This document shows positions 37,061 through 49,780 of a stretch of DNA of 64,000 nucleotides, piece by piece. Below the pieces are notes generated by a model. The model was not told where the DNA came from. It saw only the letters and a list, made by a program, of their open reading frames with translations, and searched no databases. The first letter of the stretch is position 1. Each line of letters begins with the position of its first letter. Origin of the DNA: Diorhabda sublineata (lineage: Eukaryota > Arthropoda > Insecta > Coleoptera > Chrysomelidae); the NCBI RefSeq assembly GCF_026230105.1, contig NC_079484.1, positions 8,075,805 to 8,139,804 of the forward strand, in the 5' to 3' direction. The position numbers and the translations under genes were made by a program.

Positions 37061-37069
37061 GTATTTATA
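37061..37069 (-). promoter_or_regulatory. TATA box of the 34217-36999 cuticle gene
   Basis: TATAAATAC on the minus strand, 70 bases upstream of the ATG. An ATCACA initiator-like site with its A near 37038 lies 31 bases downstream. Confidence 0.7.
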
Positions 37070-38872
37070 TTAGGGTATCAGTTCTTTACGCACTCTTAAA
37101 AATCATTTACCGGTTCCTTAAAAAAAGTTGAAGTTGCATCGTGGTCGACATCTAGTGTTCCGGTTTGGGTGTAGGCTGTTGATTGTTTCGCAAGGACCAC
37201 GCCTGTCCTGATGTGGATATGTCAAGTTCAGTAGGTCCATTATTTTTCAGTCACCATCGAGGAATCCGAATTGATACGACACATTTTAATAGATCAGTTT
37301 TTATTTTAATTAGTTTTTAACGTAAATCTTATTTTAATATTTCTCGAGTCATTTGTCATAAATGTTTGTAAAATGTAACGACTATTTACAGAGTTTTGTG
37401 TAAAACTATTACTATTTAACTAGTAATTTAACTAAAATTTATTTTCATATGCGAATATACGTCGTCTATAGCTTCATGTGAAAGGTATATACAAACAGAA
37501 TCTGATCGCATCTTGTTTTTTCTTCGCTATATGTAGTGAATTTTAAAAATTTAAAAAATATATTTTCAAGTTATTGACAGATGATTGTACGTAGCAGATA
37601 TTGTTAGCTAGCTTCCATGTTTTGGTAAAACTAAATCTTTGTAGGCTTTTTTATTTCTATAAATACAGGCAAATCTGAGCAATCAGAATAACAAATTTTA
37701 ACAATTTACCATGTTTGGAACTGAAAATGTAACCTAATCAAAATTCATTGGAATTCATCATATATTATTTGAAATAAAACATAAAATCAGTTTAATACTC
37801 AATAATTGTCGAGTGGTTTATTCCAAACAAAAGATGCATGCTAGGAGGATAAACTAAACGATTGTATTGGCTACAAAAACATATAATGTGAAATTTATTC
37901 TCGTGTTTCGACGTTGAAATTGACGCTGCTGTATTGATTTGGAATATGCAGACTCATTCATGGTTATAAATATGATGAGACAATCTCATTACGACTGAAT
38001 TTCCCATAAATGTAAGTCCACTCAGATATTTTTTGAAATAAACTGAATAACACATAGAAGGAACATGGTGGAAACTATAAGATACATCCTTTTAAAATAA
38101 GAAATTTTACGAGCAAAATAAGCCAAGATCTCCACACCTTAACTATGAATAAATAGCTTAAGGAAGCAGCAGATAATGAATTTCTTATGTCCAAAGTGTC
38201 TCTACAAAAATGAAATTTTAACATATTATTTCATCGGTGTCTTACACAGATTGAATTGAGTTATATTCCTTTAAAAAACGAAGATATAGAAGATGTTAAT
38301 AAATACAGTCTGATCGTTTACCTTGTCAAGTGGATTTTGCGAAATTTTAGAAAGTATCTATCACCGTCTCCAATGCATGTATTTCTAAGTTCTATTTTTT
38401 TTTCGTGCTTATTTTTATCAGTTTTCTTAATAGTACCAAACAAATAATTTTGTGAGGATCATTTTTACTTTTATCGTTTTATTTTTGTATCCAGCTTAGT
38501 TCCGTTTGATAAGTGTATTGACGGATTGAGTTTCTCGGAATCGAATTCACTTCTCAAATTATCGTCAGATAATTTAAATTCATAATTTCCTTCTACTAGT
38601 GAAATCTTGCAACACCGTTTATTTTTTATCCAGTGCTTCGTTACAAATTAACAGCACCTTAACAAGAATTGTAAGTTACCCATTATTTCTATTGAGTAAA
38701 AAATATCACAATTATTCAAATTTTATTTCAATAGTTGTTCATCCAAATTGTCGTTTGTGCTTTATAAAGTTGTAGTTAGACATAGTTAGCATAAGATGAA
38801 GATTGTAATCGCTTTCGATTTTTGTATAGTTCTTCCAATTTCAATTGCAGAAGACAGCTATACGAGGATCAA
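37070..38872. other. No recognised feature
   Basis: Upstream flank of the second cuticle gene followed by AT-rich non-coding sequence. Confidence 0.4.
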
Positions 38873-39066
38873 TCAGTCCACGTGGACTAATCATCTTCAC
38901 TGTTTACCAATGAAAACATAGAATCGTAAATATAAATACATTTCTATTGGCCCAAGTTGTCGTAAACCAATATACACAATTCCTTCGAAATATTCCAGGC
39001 AAAAAGTCTGCAAAAAGCAGTGGCGTGTTGAGATAAACTCAATTCATAAATTTCTTCAAATAAATA
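38873..39066 (+). repeat. Unclassified repeat with a CACGTG palindrome, copy 1
   Basis: Starts with TCAGTCCACGTGGACT, in which AGTCCACGTGGACT is a perfect 14-base palindrome. It continues with ATCATCTTCACTGTTTACCA, GAATCGTAAA and CTATTGGCC, then CTTCGAAATATTCC and TTCATAAATTTCTTCAAATA. The same sequence recurs in direct orientation at 43538-43750. Substitutions do not keep any reading frame, so it is probably non-coding. Confidence 0.8.
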
Positions 39067-39499
39067 CGGCGTTTGCTTTGATACAAGCAGCTAAATACAT
39101 TAAGCAAGAAGCAAAAGGATGCAAATTCTTGACTTTTGACATGTGGTATGGAACCATTCGAATACTAAACTCGAACGACTCGTTTTAGTTCTAGAATCTG
39201 GAATATCAATTATTAAGGATTTTTCCGAAATTTGTTGCTTCGTTATATTTCTAAGCTCTTGATTATGGCCAGTACTGCTCACTCTAATCATGAGGAAACT
39301 AAAAATAAATGTGATGATAATACACACAATATTTCAATTCTTTGTAGACTGTGGATAGTTAGGGCAATCGTTCTAGCTTCCGAGTCACTTTTCACCTGCA
39401 GTTTAGAAGATATTTTATGTGTGACACTGCAGCTCACTGACTCCTACCAAAAAAGCTTGATTTTCTGGAGGTCTTTTATCCCACCTCTCAAGGTTTTAG
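39067..39499. other. No recognised feature
   Basis: AT-rich spacer. Short open frames on both strands near 39100-39522 show no recognised domain. Confidence 0.35.
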
Positions 39500-40070
39500 T
39501 ACTACTCCTTCGAGGTATATAGGCTCTTTACTGAAATTCGCAGAATATTCGCAATGTAGATGCTCTGCTGTTTCTATGGTTGGTCGCAGAATCTGCAGTT
39601 GTCGTCCTCTACGATGTTTATTGTTTCAAGGTAGTATTCGAAGGGGTCAGAAGACCAACCACCAATTTAATATAGTTTCTGGTCAACACGAGTAATTCCT
39701 CAAATTTGTTTGCTCCAATAAGACTCCATATGATTCTTTAGTCATATATTCAGTTTGTTGCTCATGAGATGGCGGTAGTGCTTTAGGCCAAAATATTGAG
39801 TCGTCTCTTCTATGACATAGCTACCTGCTATAGTCTGATTGCCTAATAACCACATCAAGATTATTTCGTTTCTATTAGGTAGTGATTCTAGAGTTTCTGT
39901 CTAAATACGTTTGAGTACATATGTTTATTTCTAGCAGCTCTGTCTCATAAACAATAACTTATTTTCTTGGTGTTATAAAAAGCTCGCACTTTGCTTAATC
40001 CAGCTTCTTGCTCTAGCTTCCAATCATTAGTATAACGAAGAAAAAGCATTCCAGAAGATCTCTATTGACC
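39500..40070 (-). mobile_element. Jockey-type ORF2 C-terminal fragment
   Basis: The minus strand reads YRHLMSNKLNI near 39780, then DDNCRFCDQP at about 39607-39580 and ETAEHLHCEYSA at about 39580-39545. A Cys-x-x-Cys...His...Cys array after a GH-R-Y-like block is the zinc-finger end of jockey/R1-type ORF2, after its RNase H domain. The rest is frameshifted. Confidence 0.6.
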
Positions 40071-40679
40071 TATTATTGGCAGTCATAGAAAGTCTGTGTC
40101 TGTCCATCTAATTTCCACAGTGGAACCATTAATTTTGAATATTATAGTAATATTATTAATATTTAGTGTATTTCTTAATATCGAACAAATAGTGCATAAA
40201 GAAGGCGATCGCATAGTTTTTGATAATCTTTCAAAATATGCAAGTAATACTTTTTAGAAGATGTTTTTTCAGATTTTTTCCCACCTTCCTCTAGATTTAA
40301 GCGGCAACAAGTTAGATGTGAGTTTGATCTTTTACTAAAATCTTCAAAAGTAATAAAATGTTGTTGCAAAAATTAATAACATTAATGACATGACGCTTAT
40401 TCCAAAACATGTTAAGAGAACACAACACTCACAGGTATAATATGTTGCCGATATTCAGGGGCATCATTCATTATTTTAACCCAAAATGTGTCTCGACATT
40501 GCTGATAAATAAATAGTTAATATATTTTTCAATTGATTTAATTTATGTTAATAGACCAAATAAAGTCGAACGTAGAACATTTAAAATTTAAATCTTATTT
40601 AAAAGCACGTGTTATTATAGTAAAATATCAATTACAAGGAATGTCGACTGGCGATTGTTGAAGTTTTCAGATGTGGGCG
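40071..40679. other. No recognised feature
   Basis: AT-rich non-coding sequence. Confidence 0.35.
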
Positions 40680-40945
40680 TAGAAAAAACTGTTTAAATTT
40701 CGTTTGAGCCGGATTTATCTTCGCAACTAAGTTGGAATTTCTGGAACTGTTAGTGATATTCATACTGAACACACTGTTTACACTACCACTACACCAACTC
40801 TCAACATTATACTGTTTGACGCGCGATTCGATAACCAAGTTATAGGTAAACTGTTTACATCAGTTTCTGAAGATGATAACTTGGTTATCGAAACGCGCGT
40901 CAGTGTAATTATGAGTGTAGGTCTAGTGGTAGTGTGAACATTATT
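40680..40945. repeat. Dispersed repeat R1, copy 2, with an inverted duplication
   Basis: The arms 40771-40843 and 40876-40945 are inverted copies of about 70 bp around a 32 bp spacer. Both hold ACTACCACTA, a GACGCGCG core and TTCGATAACCAAGTTAT. The left flank (GTTGGAATTTCTGG) also appears near 53205. The sequence could form a cruciform or an RNA hairpin. Confidence 0.82.
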
Positions 40946-42089
40946 TAACAGTTTTTCATATTTCCTTACTTTAATTGTTGATCTAATATGTATTTAATCT
41001 CATTGCACCTTTACGATAAACTTACGTAAAAAAATCAAATATTTATTCACAAATATTCTACGTTGCATTCTGAATATGAGTCTAATAACAATTACACTGG
41101 CAGAAAAAGGTCCTATTTTGTCAGGGAGTGACAAAAACATCCATCACGCTGAAAATGAATTTTACGCCTTCGCTCCGAGGCTCCAATTCGATCCAATTCA
41201 GTTGTCAAGCAAATACAAATATACTTTCCGATTTAACGTATCCTTTAGAAAATACGATCCGATTATTCGATTTGGTGAATCAGTACACCAAACATTTACT
41301 TTTTCAGTATAACGATAGATTCTGTTTTACTAGCCTAATAACGACAGTTTTAGAATAGAAGGATTTCATTTCTCGTGAACTTTGCTTGGTATTTTACTGA
41401 AAAAACTGAACAATTGAAGTTTTTTTCACGATTAATCAGGGAAAAATATAGAGTCGTGTTTCAAAATGGAACGTACCATTGCTTTTGTAATTTCGACATT
41501 TTAGTCCATAGGTAAGACACTAGCTGTATCATCTCTCTCATTGACACTTTTGCCGATTGATATTTTCATTTTATATCGTCTAGTTGCGCAAAATATTTCT
41601 ACCTCCTATGATTAGTTGAATATTTGCAACTATTGTTTCATCGGTAACTTATTTCGCTAGTAATGATATTTAAAAAATAAGGTGAAGTAGATGAAATTAC
41701 ATTACATAAAATTGTTATATTACAAATTGAGTTAATGAAAATATCAAATATTCGAGCTCATCAACTTCACGTCCATAATTCAGCTCCATTTATCATTTTC
41801 TAGCAGACACTTTTACGAGTACGTAATATTCGTATGTGAAATGGTTCACCCTCCGTAATTTAGGTGACCACCACGCGCAAAGTTGAAAAAGGTTAACCGT
41901 GTGGAGGAAAAAATTTTGCTTTCTGCAACCTTGCCTCGCCTCCCTCAAATTCCATTCATGTCAGTTTTTACGTCCGAGTAAAAGGATTCTAAGCCAAGAT
42001 TCTAACACGAAGCCTGTGATTACAATACTTGGCTGATAGAGATTTGTGGAATTCGAATTAAATAGATTTTAGTCATATTAAGCGAAAGT
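40946..42089. other. No recognised feature
   Basis: Overlapping short open frames at 41076-41358 have no recognisable domain. The remainder is AT-rich. Confidence 0.35.
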
Positions 42090-42345
42090 ACACGTTTCAG
42101 CACCCAATGGTGCTAAAACTGAACTCACTAACACTTACAATTATACTGTTTGAAGCGTGTTTCGATAAGCAAATTATCGTCTTCAGACATTGAAGGTAAA
42201 GTAACACCTGTCAACTTCATGTCCCTATTATATCCTAAATTTTCTCACTAATGAACCTTTTACACGAAAAATAATTCAAGCAGGAAAATTTCTTCTTCAC
42301 ATTTATCCCTTACCTACTAAAATATAGAGTGGGTTATAAGGAATA
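42090..42345 (+). repeat. Dispersed repeat R1, copy 3
   Basis: Shares TTATACTGTTTGA and TTTCGATAA with the 40.8 kb copy. Shares TTATCGTCTTCAGA and AAGCAGGAAAATTTC, a CTTCACATTTATCCC block, and a TATAGAGTGGGTTATAAGGA block with the 22.8 kb copy. Confidence 0.7.
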
Positions 42346-43537
42346 TGCCCTTTGTTTCTATTTAAACCGTTTCTACATTCAACAATTCCAATTTTCCCAA
42401 ATGCATCCGACAGTTTGTTATTGAATACATTTTTAAACCAACTATTATTGTATCCGTCGACATGTGTGATGATTGTACATCATTAGCATCAGGGAAATTT
42501 TTAAAGGAACCGCCAATTATTATTCACGCCCTGGAAAACTGTTCACACTTTTGTCTGTTGCAAGTTTTTGAGATTTTCTATGATATTACTATGATATTAA
42601 TATTTTAACTATCTAATTCGTCTACAATTGCTACATTCATACTATACCCTTTGTAAGCACTAGCACTTTAAACTTCTATTTATCGTATAGAGCTGGATCC
42701 TTTTCAGTTTTTTCTCACATGATACTCCTCCTTTTCTCTGCCCTCCATAAAAAGTAAGTAGTTTATATATGTTATATTTTACTCTTTCATATATTTGACG
42801 AATTTGTCGTGTACTTTTTTTCATGAACTTATTCCAATTTTTGCGGTATTTCCTTCTTTTCCAAATAAAATAAAATGAGTAACAACTGTTGCTATAGACA
42901 TTGATTTTTTTTTGTATAATTCTCAAAGAAGTGGCATTTCTAATGATTATAAATATTGACGTTTAACAATTAAAAAATATCAAAAAATAGTAACCAAGTT
43001 TGGTTTTCTGGATTAAATACTTCATTTTGGGTGGATTATGTAGCTACAATCTTTTAAGCAGTTGATCTAAATTTTGTAACATGGACTTTGTAGCATTATT
43101 ATATTTAGCTAATTTGAGAAATGCATCAATCAAGACCTCTTCAATAATATTTCTTTCGATAATGTTTTTCTTGTTCTATTCGGATGGTTATTTTTCAGAG
43201 ATATAGATAAATACCCTTATCTACATAGTTTAACCTATCTAATTCGGTGAACGCGATATTTTTTTTAGAATTTGAATTGTACATTTTTTATAACATTATT
43301 TGATTTTTTTTTTTGGTTAGAAAATTGAACAATCTAGTAGTTTCTGGACATTTCATATAGTTCTTAGAGGAAAAGATCTTGTAGATGCTTTACCCAATTT
43401 AGAAATCTTAAACATCTGAAAATTTTAAGAATACAATTATCAAATAGTATAGTTCATATTTTATAAATACGCAACGCACCAAATTTAGAAATGAGAAATA
43501 ATGTTTACTCCTTGTATAAAATTCATCTAACAAACCG
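42346..43537. other. No recognised feature
   Basis: AT-rich non-coding sequence. The minus-strand frame at 42660-42926 is Lys/Tyr/Ile-rich with no domain. Confidence 0.35.
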
Positions 43538-43750
43538 TCAGTCCACGTGGACTTCATCGATATGTGTCAAAATTCATCATCTCCACTGTTTACCAATGAA
43601 AATATCGAATCGTAAACATAAATGCATTTTTATTGGCCGAAGCCGTATGTACACAATTTCTTCGAAATATTCCTGTAAGAAATTCTGCGATAATCATTGG
43701 CGGGGCTTGAGGTGAGATTAATTTAAATCATAAATTTCTTTAAATAAATA
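43538..43750 (+). repeat. Unclassified repeat with a CACGTG palindrome, copy 2
   Basis: A direct-orientation relative of 38873-39066, with the same palindrome at its start and a 22-base insertion just after it. Within the best 60 bases only about six substitutions, nearly all transitions, separate the copies. Both end near TAAATTTCTT(C/T)AAATAAATA. Confidence 0.8.
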
Positions 43751-45639
43751 GAAGTATGGCTTTCTTTAGACCATGGGCGAAGAAAGACAATAATAAATAA
43801 TAAAGATTTAGATATGTGTTGAACATGTTTTCGAAGAACAAAATAAATCTTACACTACATTCTTACATTATTATATTTAAAGATACTTTGGAATTTAAAT
43901 TTTAATTTCTTTTGTTTTATTTGAAAAGAATTTATTTTCCTCTATGGTTTATGTTTTGAAATTTCGTTTTCCAAAAAAAAAACCAATGGGGTACAAAAAC
44001 GGCTCAGATCACGTCTGGTACTCTGTTCAAACCAAACGCCCGTACAGTCAGGTACATTTTACTCGTCTATTTACGGTTAGATTCAGTTGTAGCAAGTTAA
44101 TGAGATATAATAATGATTTTTTTCCAAGTTCCAAGTAGGACTACAATTAAGTGCATCTGTCTAAATAACTGCCGTTCAATTTATAGTGATTCGATTCCTT
44201 TTTAACGAATACTTTCTCGCATAAGCTATACATATTTTTAAAAATGATAAATTCATAAAATGAGGTATATACGCCTATGGTACATCAAACAAAATTGTCG
44301 GCAAGGATTTTTATAATCTGCAATTGATATTGGAAGAACTATATACCAAATAAACTATGGGCAATTATGTTTTGTAAACTATCATAAAACTTTATTTATA
44401 ATATCGTATTTATTTGTTACTAAAAATTAAAATATTTTTTCTCTGCACACAATATGACCAATAATAATGGCAATTGAAAAGAATAAACACGTTTTTTCCG
44501 TTGAGACTGTATCTTTCTTATAAACCGCACTCGTTCTGCTGCCCTTCCAGCTGAAAAATAATACCTATAATTTATTTAATGTGTATACAAGGTACCAGTC
44601 TGGTACTCATATTTTTCTTTTTAAACAAGTCATTAAGGAATATGAAATTACAGGCTTCACATTTTTTTAGTTATTATATAAGTAGAAACTGTTTAAAAAT
44701 TATGGAAATATTATCGTTTCATGATAAGATAATTACTTCATCATTTATGCAGTTGTAAGTTCAATAATAATCATCTCATGATGAATCGGTCCATTTTACA
44801 AATACTACTATCAATAGCTTCCCAGTAATACAAATATTGTCTTTTCTTTATATGAAAATATTCATTAAATTATTATTCATTGATCTGAAAATCTATGTAA
44901 AATGATTTATACCATATCGAAATTGAAAGAAAATAATAAGCCTTTCCTCAAGTTAGTAAAAATACACTCTGATTAACTTATCCTACAAGAAATGTTTTGA
45001 AATAGAAACAATTTAAAATCAAGAGCCTCAATTATTAGTAAATGATTAGGCTTTTATCAAGAAAAAAGTTGATGGTAAATATTAGTGAACAGTATAAAGT
45101 GAAAATATGTCAGTTTTAATCTTCTTGATAAGAAAAAAAAATACTATGAGCTAACAAAAGGAAATGTATCTAGAAGGATATCAAAAAAGCAACTAGCCAA
45201 TATAATTAAAGAATCAATTTAAAGATGAAGAAGCGAATACAAAAAGGAGAAAGCGAAAGAAAGAGTGCGATTGGACACAAAGTCCAGAGCCTCGCGTGTC
45301 TCATTATCATAGGCTTCTGATGAGTAGGTACACGCCAAAATAAACGAATCTGTAGAGAAAACTGTTTTTGTTTTGGTATTTTTAGAAAATAAATTCAAAG
45401 TGTTGCTTTAACAATACCGTAATGTGAAAAATGAAGAAAATATCATCCAAAGAATTTGATTCTGAGAAAGTTAAAGCCGTTTCTCGGCAAAGTAAGTCAT
45501 TTCAAAGGTGTAATATTATCCATTGTTCATTTAAAAAGGCATAAATCGATAATTGGCTATTATATTGATTTTCTTATACAGTTTTAAAACCGAATCTAAA
45601 AAAAACAGCCACATTATTTCCTTATTACGAAAAAAATAA
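43751..45639. other. No recognised feature
   Basis: AT-rich non-coding sequence. The plus-strand frame at 43944-44138 is open but has no recognised domain. Confidence 0.35.
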
Positions 45640-45790
45640 GCCGAACTGTGTTACGATTCATTCATTCATCCTCAGCCATATTCAACTGATTTAGCTCCAT
45701 TCTTCAAAATTTGAAAAGGCCTTGCTGGAAAGTGATCACAGACTAATGGTTATATAATATTGAAGACAAACGCGTATTTTGGGAAAGATT
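45640..45790 (+). mobile_element. Short mariner-like transposase fragment
   Basis: The plus strand reads HPQPYSTDLAPFF then a KGLAGK block. This resembles the HPPYSPDLAPSDFFLF...L.GK segment around the third catalytic Asp of mariner enzymes, with the Ser-Asp pair lost. Confidence 0.6.
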
Positions 45791-47754
45791 ATTACAAAGT
45801 CCACCCATAATCCTCACTCTAAAATACAATCCAAAATAGCTTGTATGAAATTATCAAATTGTTCTAGAGTGTAAATTTTTGTCTTTTTAACCACGAATTT
45901 TTCGATATTGATCCAACGATATATGTTTTTAGTGGGGTGTGCTACAACTCCTGTCGATTTTTAATGCGCCAACTCGGAACGGGGATATTTCAGGTAAACG
46001 AAAAGGTAGTCTGAGTATATTATAGTACCTAATCCACTTTGTAAAGTTGGAAAATCCAGAAATAAAAACCTTTGAACTGCTTTTTAACATTAGGTAGTTA
46101 CTTAAACAATATGCAATCGAGAGATGAATTTTTAAAATTTGCGGAAATCCTAATTTGTGAAATTCCATATAACATAATAATGCATACTTGGAATTGCTTC
46201 AAATTCCACCCCTAATATTGCCACTACCCTTTGTCAAATTAAAATAATAAATTGCTTCGTTCATTCTTCAAACATTTAACGTGGTGTGAGTGTTTGAGAA
46301 TTGAAGTTAAAAATGGCATTAGTAGTAGATTTGATGCTAAGGCAACAAATTACTAGTAATTTAATTTTAAATTTAAACAACAGAACTTACAAAAAAGTGG
46401 CAAAATCCTTTGGTGTTGCTCAGTAGAAGAATGTAAAGCAAAGTGTCATACCGATTGAGTTAAGTTAGGTTAGGATTGATTGGGTTCATTCCATAATTAA
46501 AATCCCGAGCTGCATGATCTTCCGTCGCGAGTTGTTTAATCTTCAGGACAACCACGATCACGAGTTGGCACATTGTAACAGTTTTTTGGAGGGTATTAAA
46601 ATCACGTCCATTTAGTGCTAACCTCGCTAATATATGCTATTATTATGCAGGTGATTTATACTTATATTTGTATATCGTGCTGAAATTCTTCTTCATAAAA
46701 TTGAATCTTTTGTAAACCATCGAATTAAAAGCTATATTTTTGTTTATCATTGAAATGCATCATCCTTCTGAAATTTTCAAGTAAAATATTTTTTAACGTC
46801 GAACTTGAATTGAAATTTTAATTATCCAACTGTATTATCCATTCATTCAGGTGTTTTCAAAACTCAGGTTCCGTAACAGATAATTAACATTATAAATAAC
46901 ATATCCAACGTAAGCAGGACTACTTTTGAAAACGTGTTACGTCTAAATATCATCCAGCTCTCACCTGAATGTTATTTGAAAGTAACATACAGGTTTTCAT
47001 GGTTATTTAAAAGATACCAATTTGTAAAAAATAATGGCACTCAATTTTTTATTGTATAATATCATTCGCATGATTTGAGGATTAAGTCAAAGACGAAAAA
47101 AGCAACGATCAACAAAATCATGTAATCGGAAATTGGTGGAAAGCAGATATATCAATGCCATTTTACTTGAATATGATCATTTGATAAAAAAAGTGTAACA
47201 ATGTAGATTAGCTCATTTTTATATTACAATAATTAATATTCCAAATAATAATATATTGCTGGATATTATCGAAATAGATGTTTATCACAATATATTTAAT
47301 TCGAGCTTTACGATCAAGTGCTATTCTTCTAATGAAAAAATTAAAACTATAGAATATGCTTTGTTATATACAGGGTGTATTAAGTTCACTATACGGGTTA
47401 TATCAACAAATTTTACCAAAAAAAAAAGAATAGACATCTGGAAAATTCCTGAACTCGACTTAAGATATCTGCTCTTATCAATATGAGTTTCTCAAAAATT
47501 TCAACTATTCTGAACGCTTAGTTGAGTGAGTCGTTATAAAGATTTTTCTGAAAATGGAAAAAAACGACTATTGAGCTGTGATTATTATTAAATTATATAT
47601 ACTAATAAATAATTATTTTTGGAAACAATTACGCCTACGCAAGTGGAAGAGAAGCTAGAAAAAGTGTATGTGGACTCTGCATCATCATATAAGCCCGTAA
47701 AATTTTAGGCAGTTGAATTCAACCGTGACGGTATGGCCTCTTTTATGCACGCGT
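45791..47754. other. Mostly featureless, one orphan TACAGGGTGT end
   Basis: TATACAGGGTGTATTAAG at about 47368 resembles the ends of the foldback elements, but no partner was seen. The plus-strand NRTYKKVAKSFGVAQ near 46380-46425 looks like a helix-turn-helix of a transposase but is too short to assign. Confidence 0.4.
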
Positions 47755-49055
47755 TTTTTTGTCGCTTGTCGCGGGGCGACAAAAAACGCGGCGTTATTTT
47801 ACGAAACAATATCCAAGGTTTCTTGTCGCGTGCCGTTTTCAAATTTGATCAGTTTCAACTGTTGCAAGTGGACCACACAACGGCAGTGATTAAAAATGGA
47901 TACGTTTGTTTTTACTGATTTGGTATATAAAAATTTCATTGAAAAAAGACGCCAGAGACGTTGAGATGTGGATCCAATTGATAGTACAAGTCCTCTCATA
48001 GGCGCATATTATACACTTCATGCTGAATTGAGACTCGACAGGGAGAAATTTATTTTTATAACAAATGTGGAGCTGGTACGGGTATTTGCGTTTGAATCAG
48101 GGGAAATGTTATCAATGACGTTGAGGTAAGTACAAACTAAAGACCAGTATTGATAAAATAAATATAATAATAGTGTTAATGTGTAGATACACATTTGTTT
48201 AAATCAATGATAATATAGATTCAGCTTCGGACATAATGGAATCCTCTCATTCTATTTGAGAATTTTCTGGTATGGCCACACTCTCTATAGCATTACTATA
48301 ACTGCGAGTACTGCCACTACTATTGAATGGACAAAATATGTGCTCCGGTGATACTGTGGGACATGATGTGTGTGAGGACCTAGGTGGTACTGCAGAATAT
48401 GGCATACATAACGGCTCAAGTGATACTACAGAATATGATGTTCGTGCAGGCATTGACGTATGGAAACTTATTTATTATTAAAATTAAAATTATATGTACA
48501 TACTTTTATATTGTACTAATAGATGATACTGCTGATGAATGAATAGATATAGAATGAGTTGTTAAAATACAACCATAGCGAATAGACTGATAAAATACTT
48601 GCTTACCAATTTCCTACTTTCCATTTTCAGTTTTTTTACTGAATTCAGGAATAATGATTTCGCTAATTTCCTTCCACGTATCTCTTTTCAATTGCCTGTT
48701 TTTGTAATCTTCTAATGTTTAATCCCACAAACACGAGTTTCCTTTTATTGCGTCAATAAAAAATTCAACGTCCAAATTTTCCATGGTACTTCTCCATACA
48801 TCAACAGAACTCTGCAAACTAACTGATCGAAATGACAACGACAAACGGTAATAAACGCGCAGCATAAAAGCACCAATTGAAATTAATGTACTTTTGAAAC
48901 GTCTGTCGTGACGCGTTTTGTAATTCCACGCGACAGGATTTCAGTACGCCGCGACACAGGCGGCGAGCGGCTGATTGACATCGATGCATAAAAGCGAACA
49001 TTTAACAACGTGCTTTTAGAAAACGTCACGTTTTTGTCGCCCCACTGGTCGCAAG
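47755..49055 (-). mobile_element. Probable PIF/Harbinger-like element with a MADF-domain remnant
   Basis: GGGGCGACAAAAAACG at 47773 and GGGGCGACAAAAACG (inverted, ending 49043) form matching GC-rich ends, with further GTCG-rich sequence on both sides. On the minus strand from the ATG at 48784-48782, MENLDVEFFIDAIKGNSCLW runs into an in-frame stop. It then continues DYKNRQLKRDTWKEISEI, the pattern of a MADF DNA-binding domain. A further Ser/Pro-rich open stretch lies at 48453-48247. MADF proteins commonly accompany PIF/Harbinger transposases, but no DDE transposase is visible here. No target duplication could be fixed. Confidence 0.6.
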
Positions 49056-49149
49056 AGCTATCCAAGCCAGTAAACGCTGTGACGATAAAATAAATTGGAT
49101 AGAGTTCATAAGAAAATATGATTTATATCCAAAAGAAGTGTTTAATGTT

Positions 49150-49780
49150 TACTAATATCACACAAGCTGAAGCATCAAGTCCAGTATGTGTTCGAATAAA
49201 GAACCATAGTTAAGTTATTTTTCTGCGATTCCTGAAAAGTATTTATGGCGATTCCGATAGTAAAAAATATGAGAGGACAAGATATTCCGGGCGAGGATAA
49301 GGCAGCTATTGCACTTTAAGTTAAATCCCGGTATCACAGAGCACGTTGAATACATCAAAAATGCAAAGACATCTAGCCAAAGTCTCTTGAATGGAAGAAT
49401 ATTTTGTCAAATTTTGTCTCCTTGCGACGTATATTAGTCACATTGAAATCTGACAAAAACACGAGATTCCAAGAACACTTTGTGAAATCGAACGCAATTA
49501 TCTCAGAACTGAAGGAAGCGAGTGCTAAGATGGAAGAGGACGATAAAGTCTGTCATCAACTGTCATCGATGCCCTCAAAATTCAACACCAACAACAGTTT
49601 TGGAAACAACAGATCAGGAGTTAACTCACGATTTGGTCAATAGTAAACTGTTAGATGCCGAGCTAAAATGACATTTCATCTACTTCCGATGAACTTTGTT
49701 ATGAAGCAAAAGTAAGAAGATATATTGGCCAAAGAATAAAACATAATGAACGCTAATAAATTCCATACAGAGGATGAAGT
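49150..49780 (+). mobile_element. Ty1/copia gag fragment
   Basis: The plus strand reads LVTLKSDKNTRFQEHFVKSN then AIISELKEASAKMEEDDKV and CHQLSSMPSKF (about 49428-49585). In a shifted frame, LETTDQELTHDLVNSKLLDAELK follows (about 49600-49670). This order is that of the copia gag core. No zinc knuckle, protease, integrase or LTRs were recognised, so this is an isolated fragment. Confidence 0.78.
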
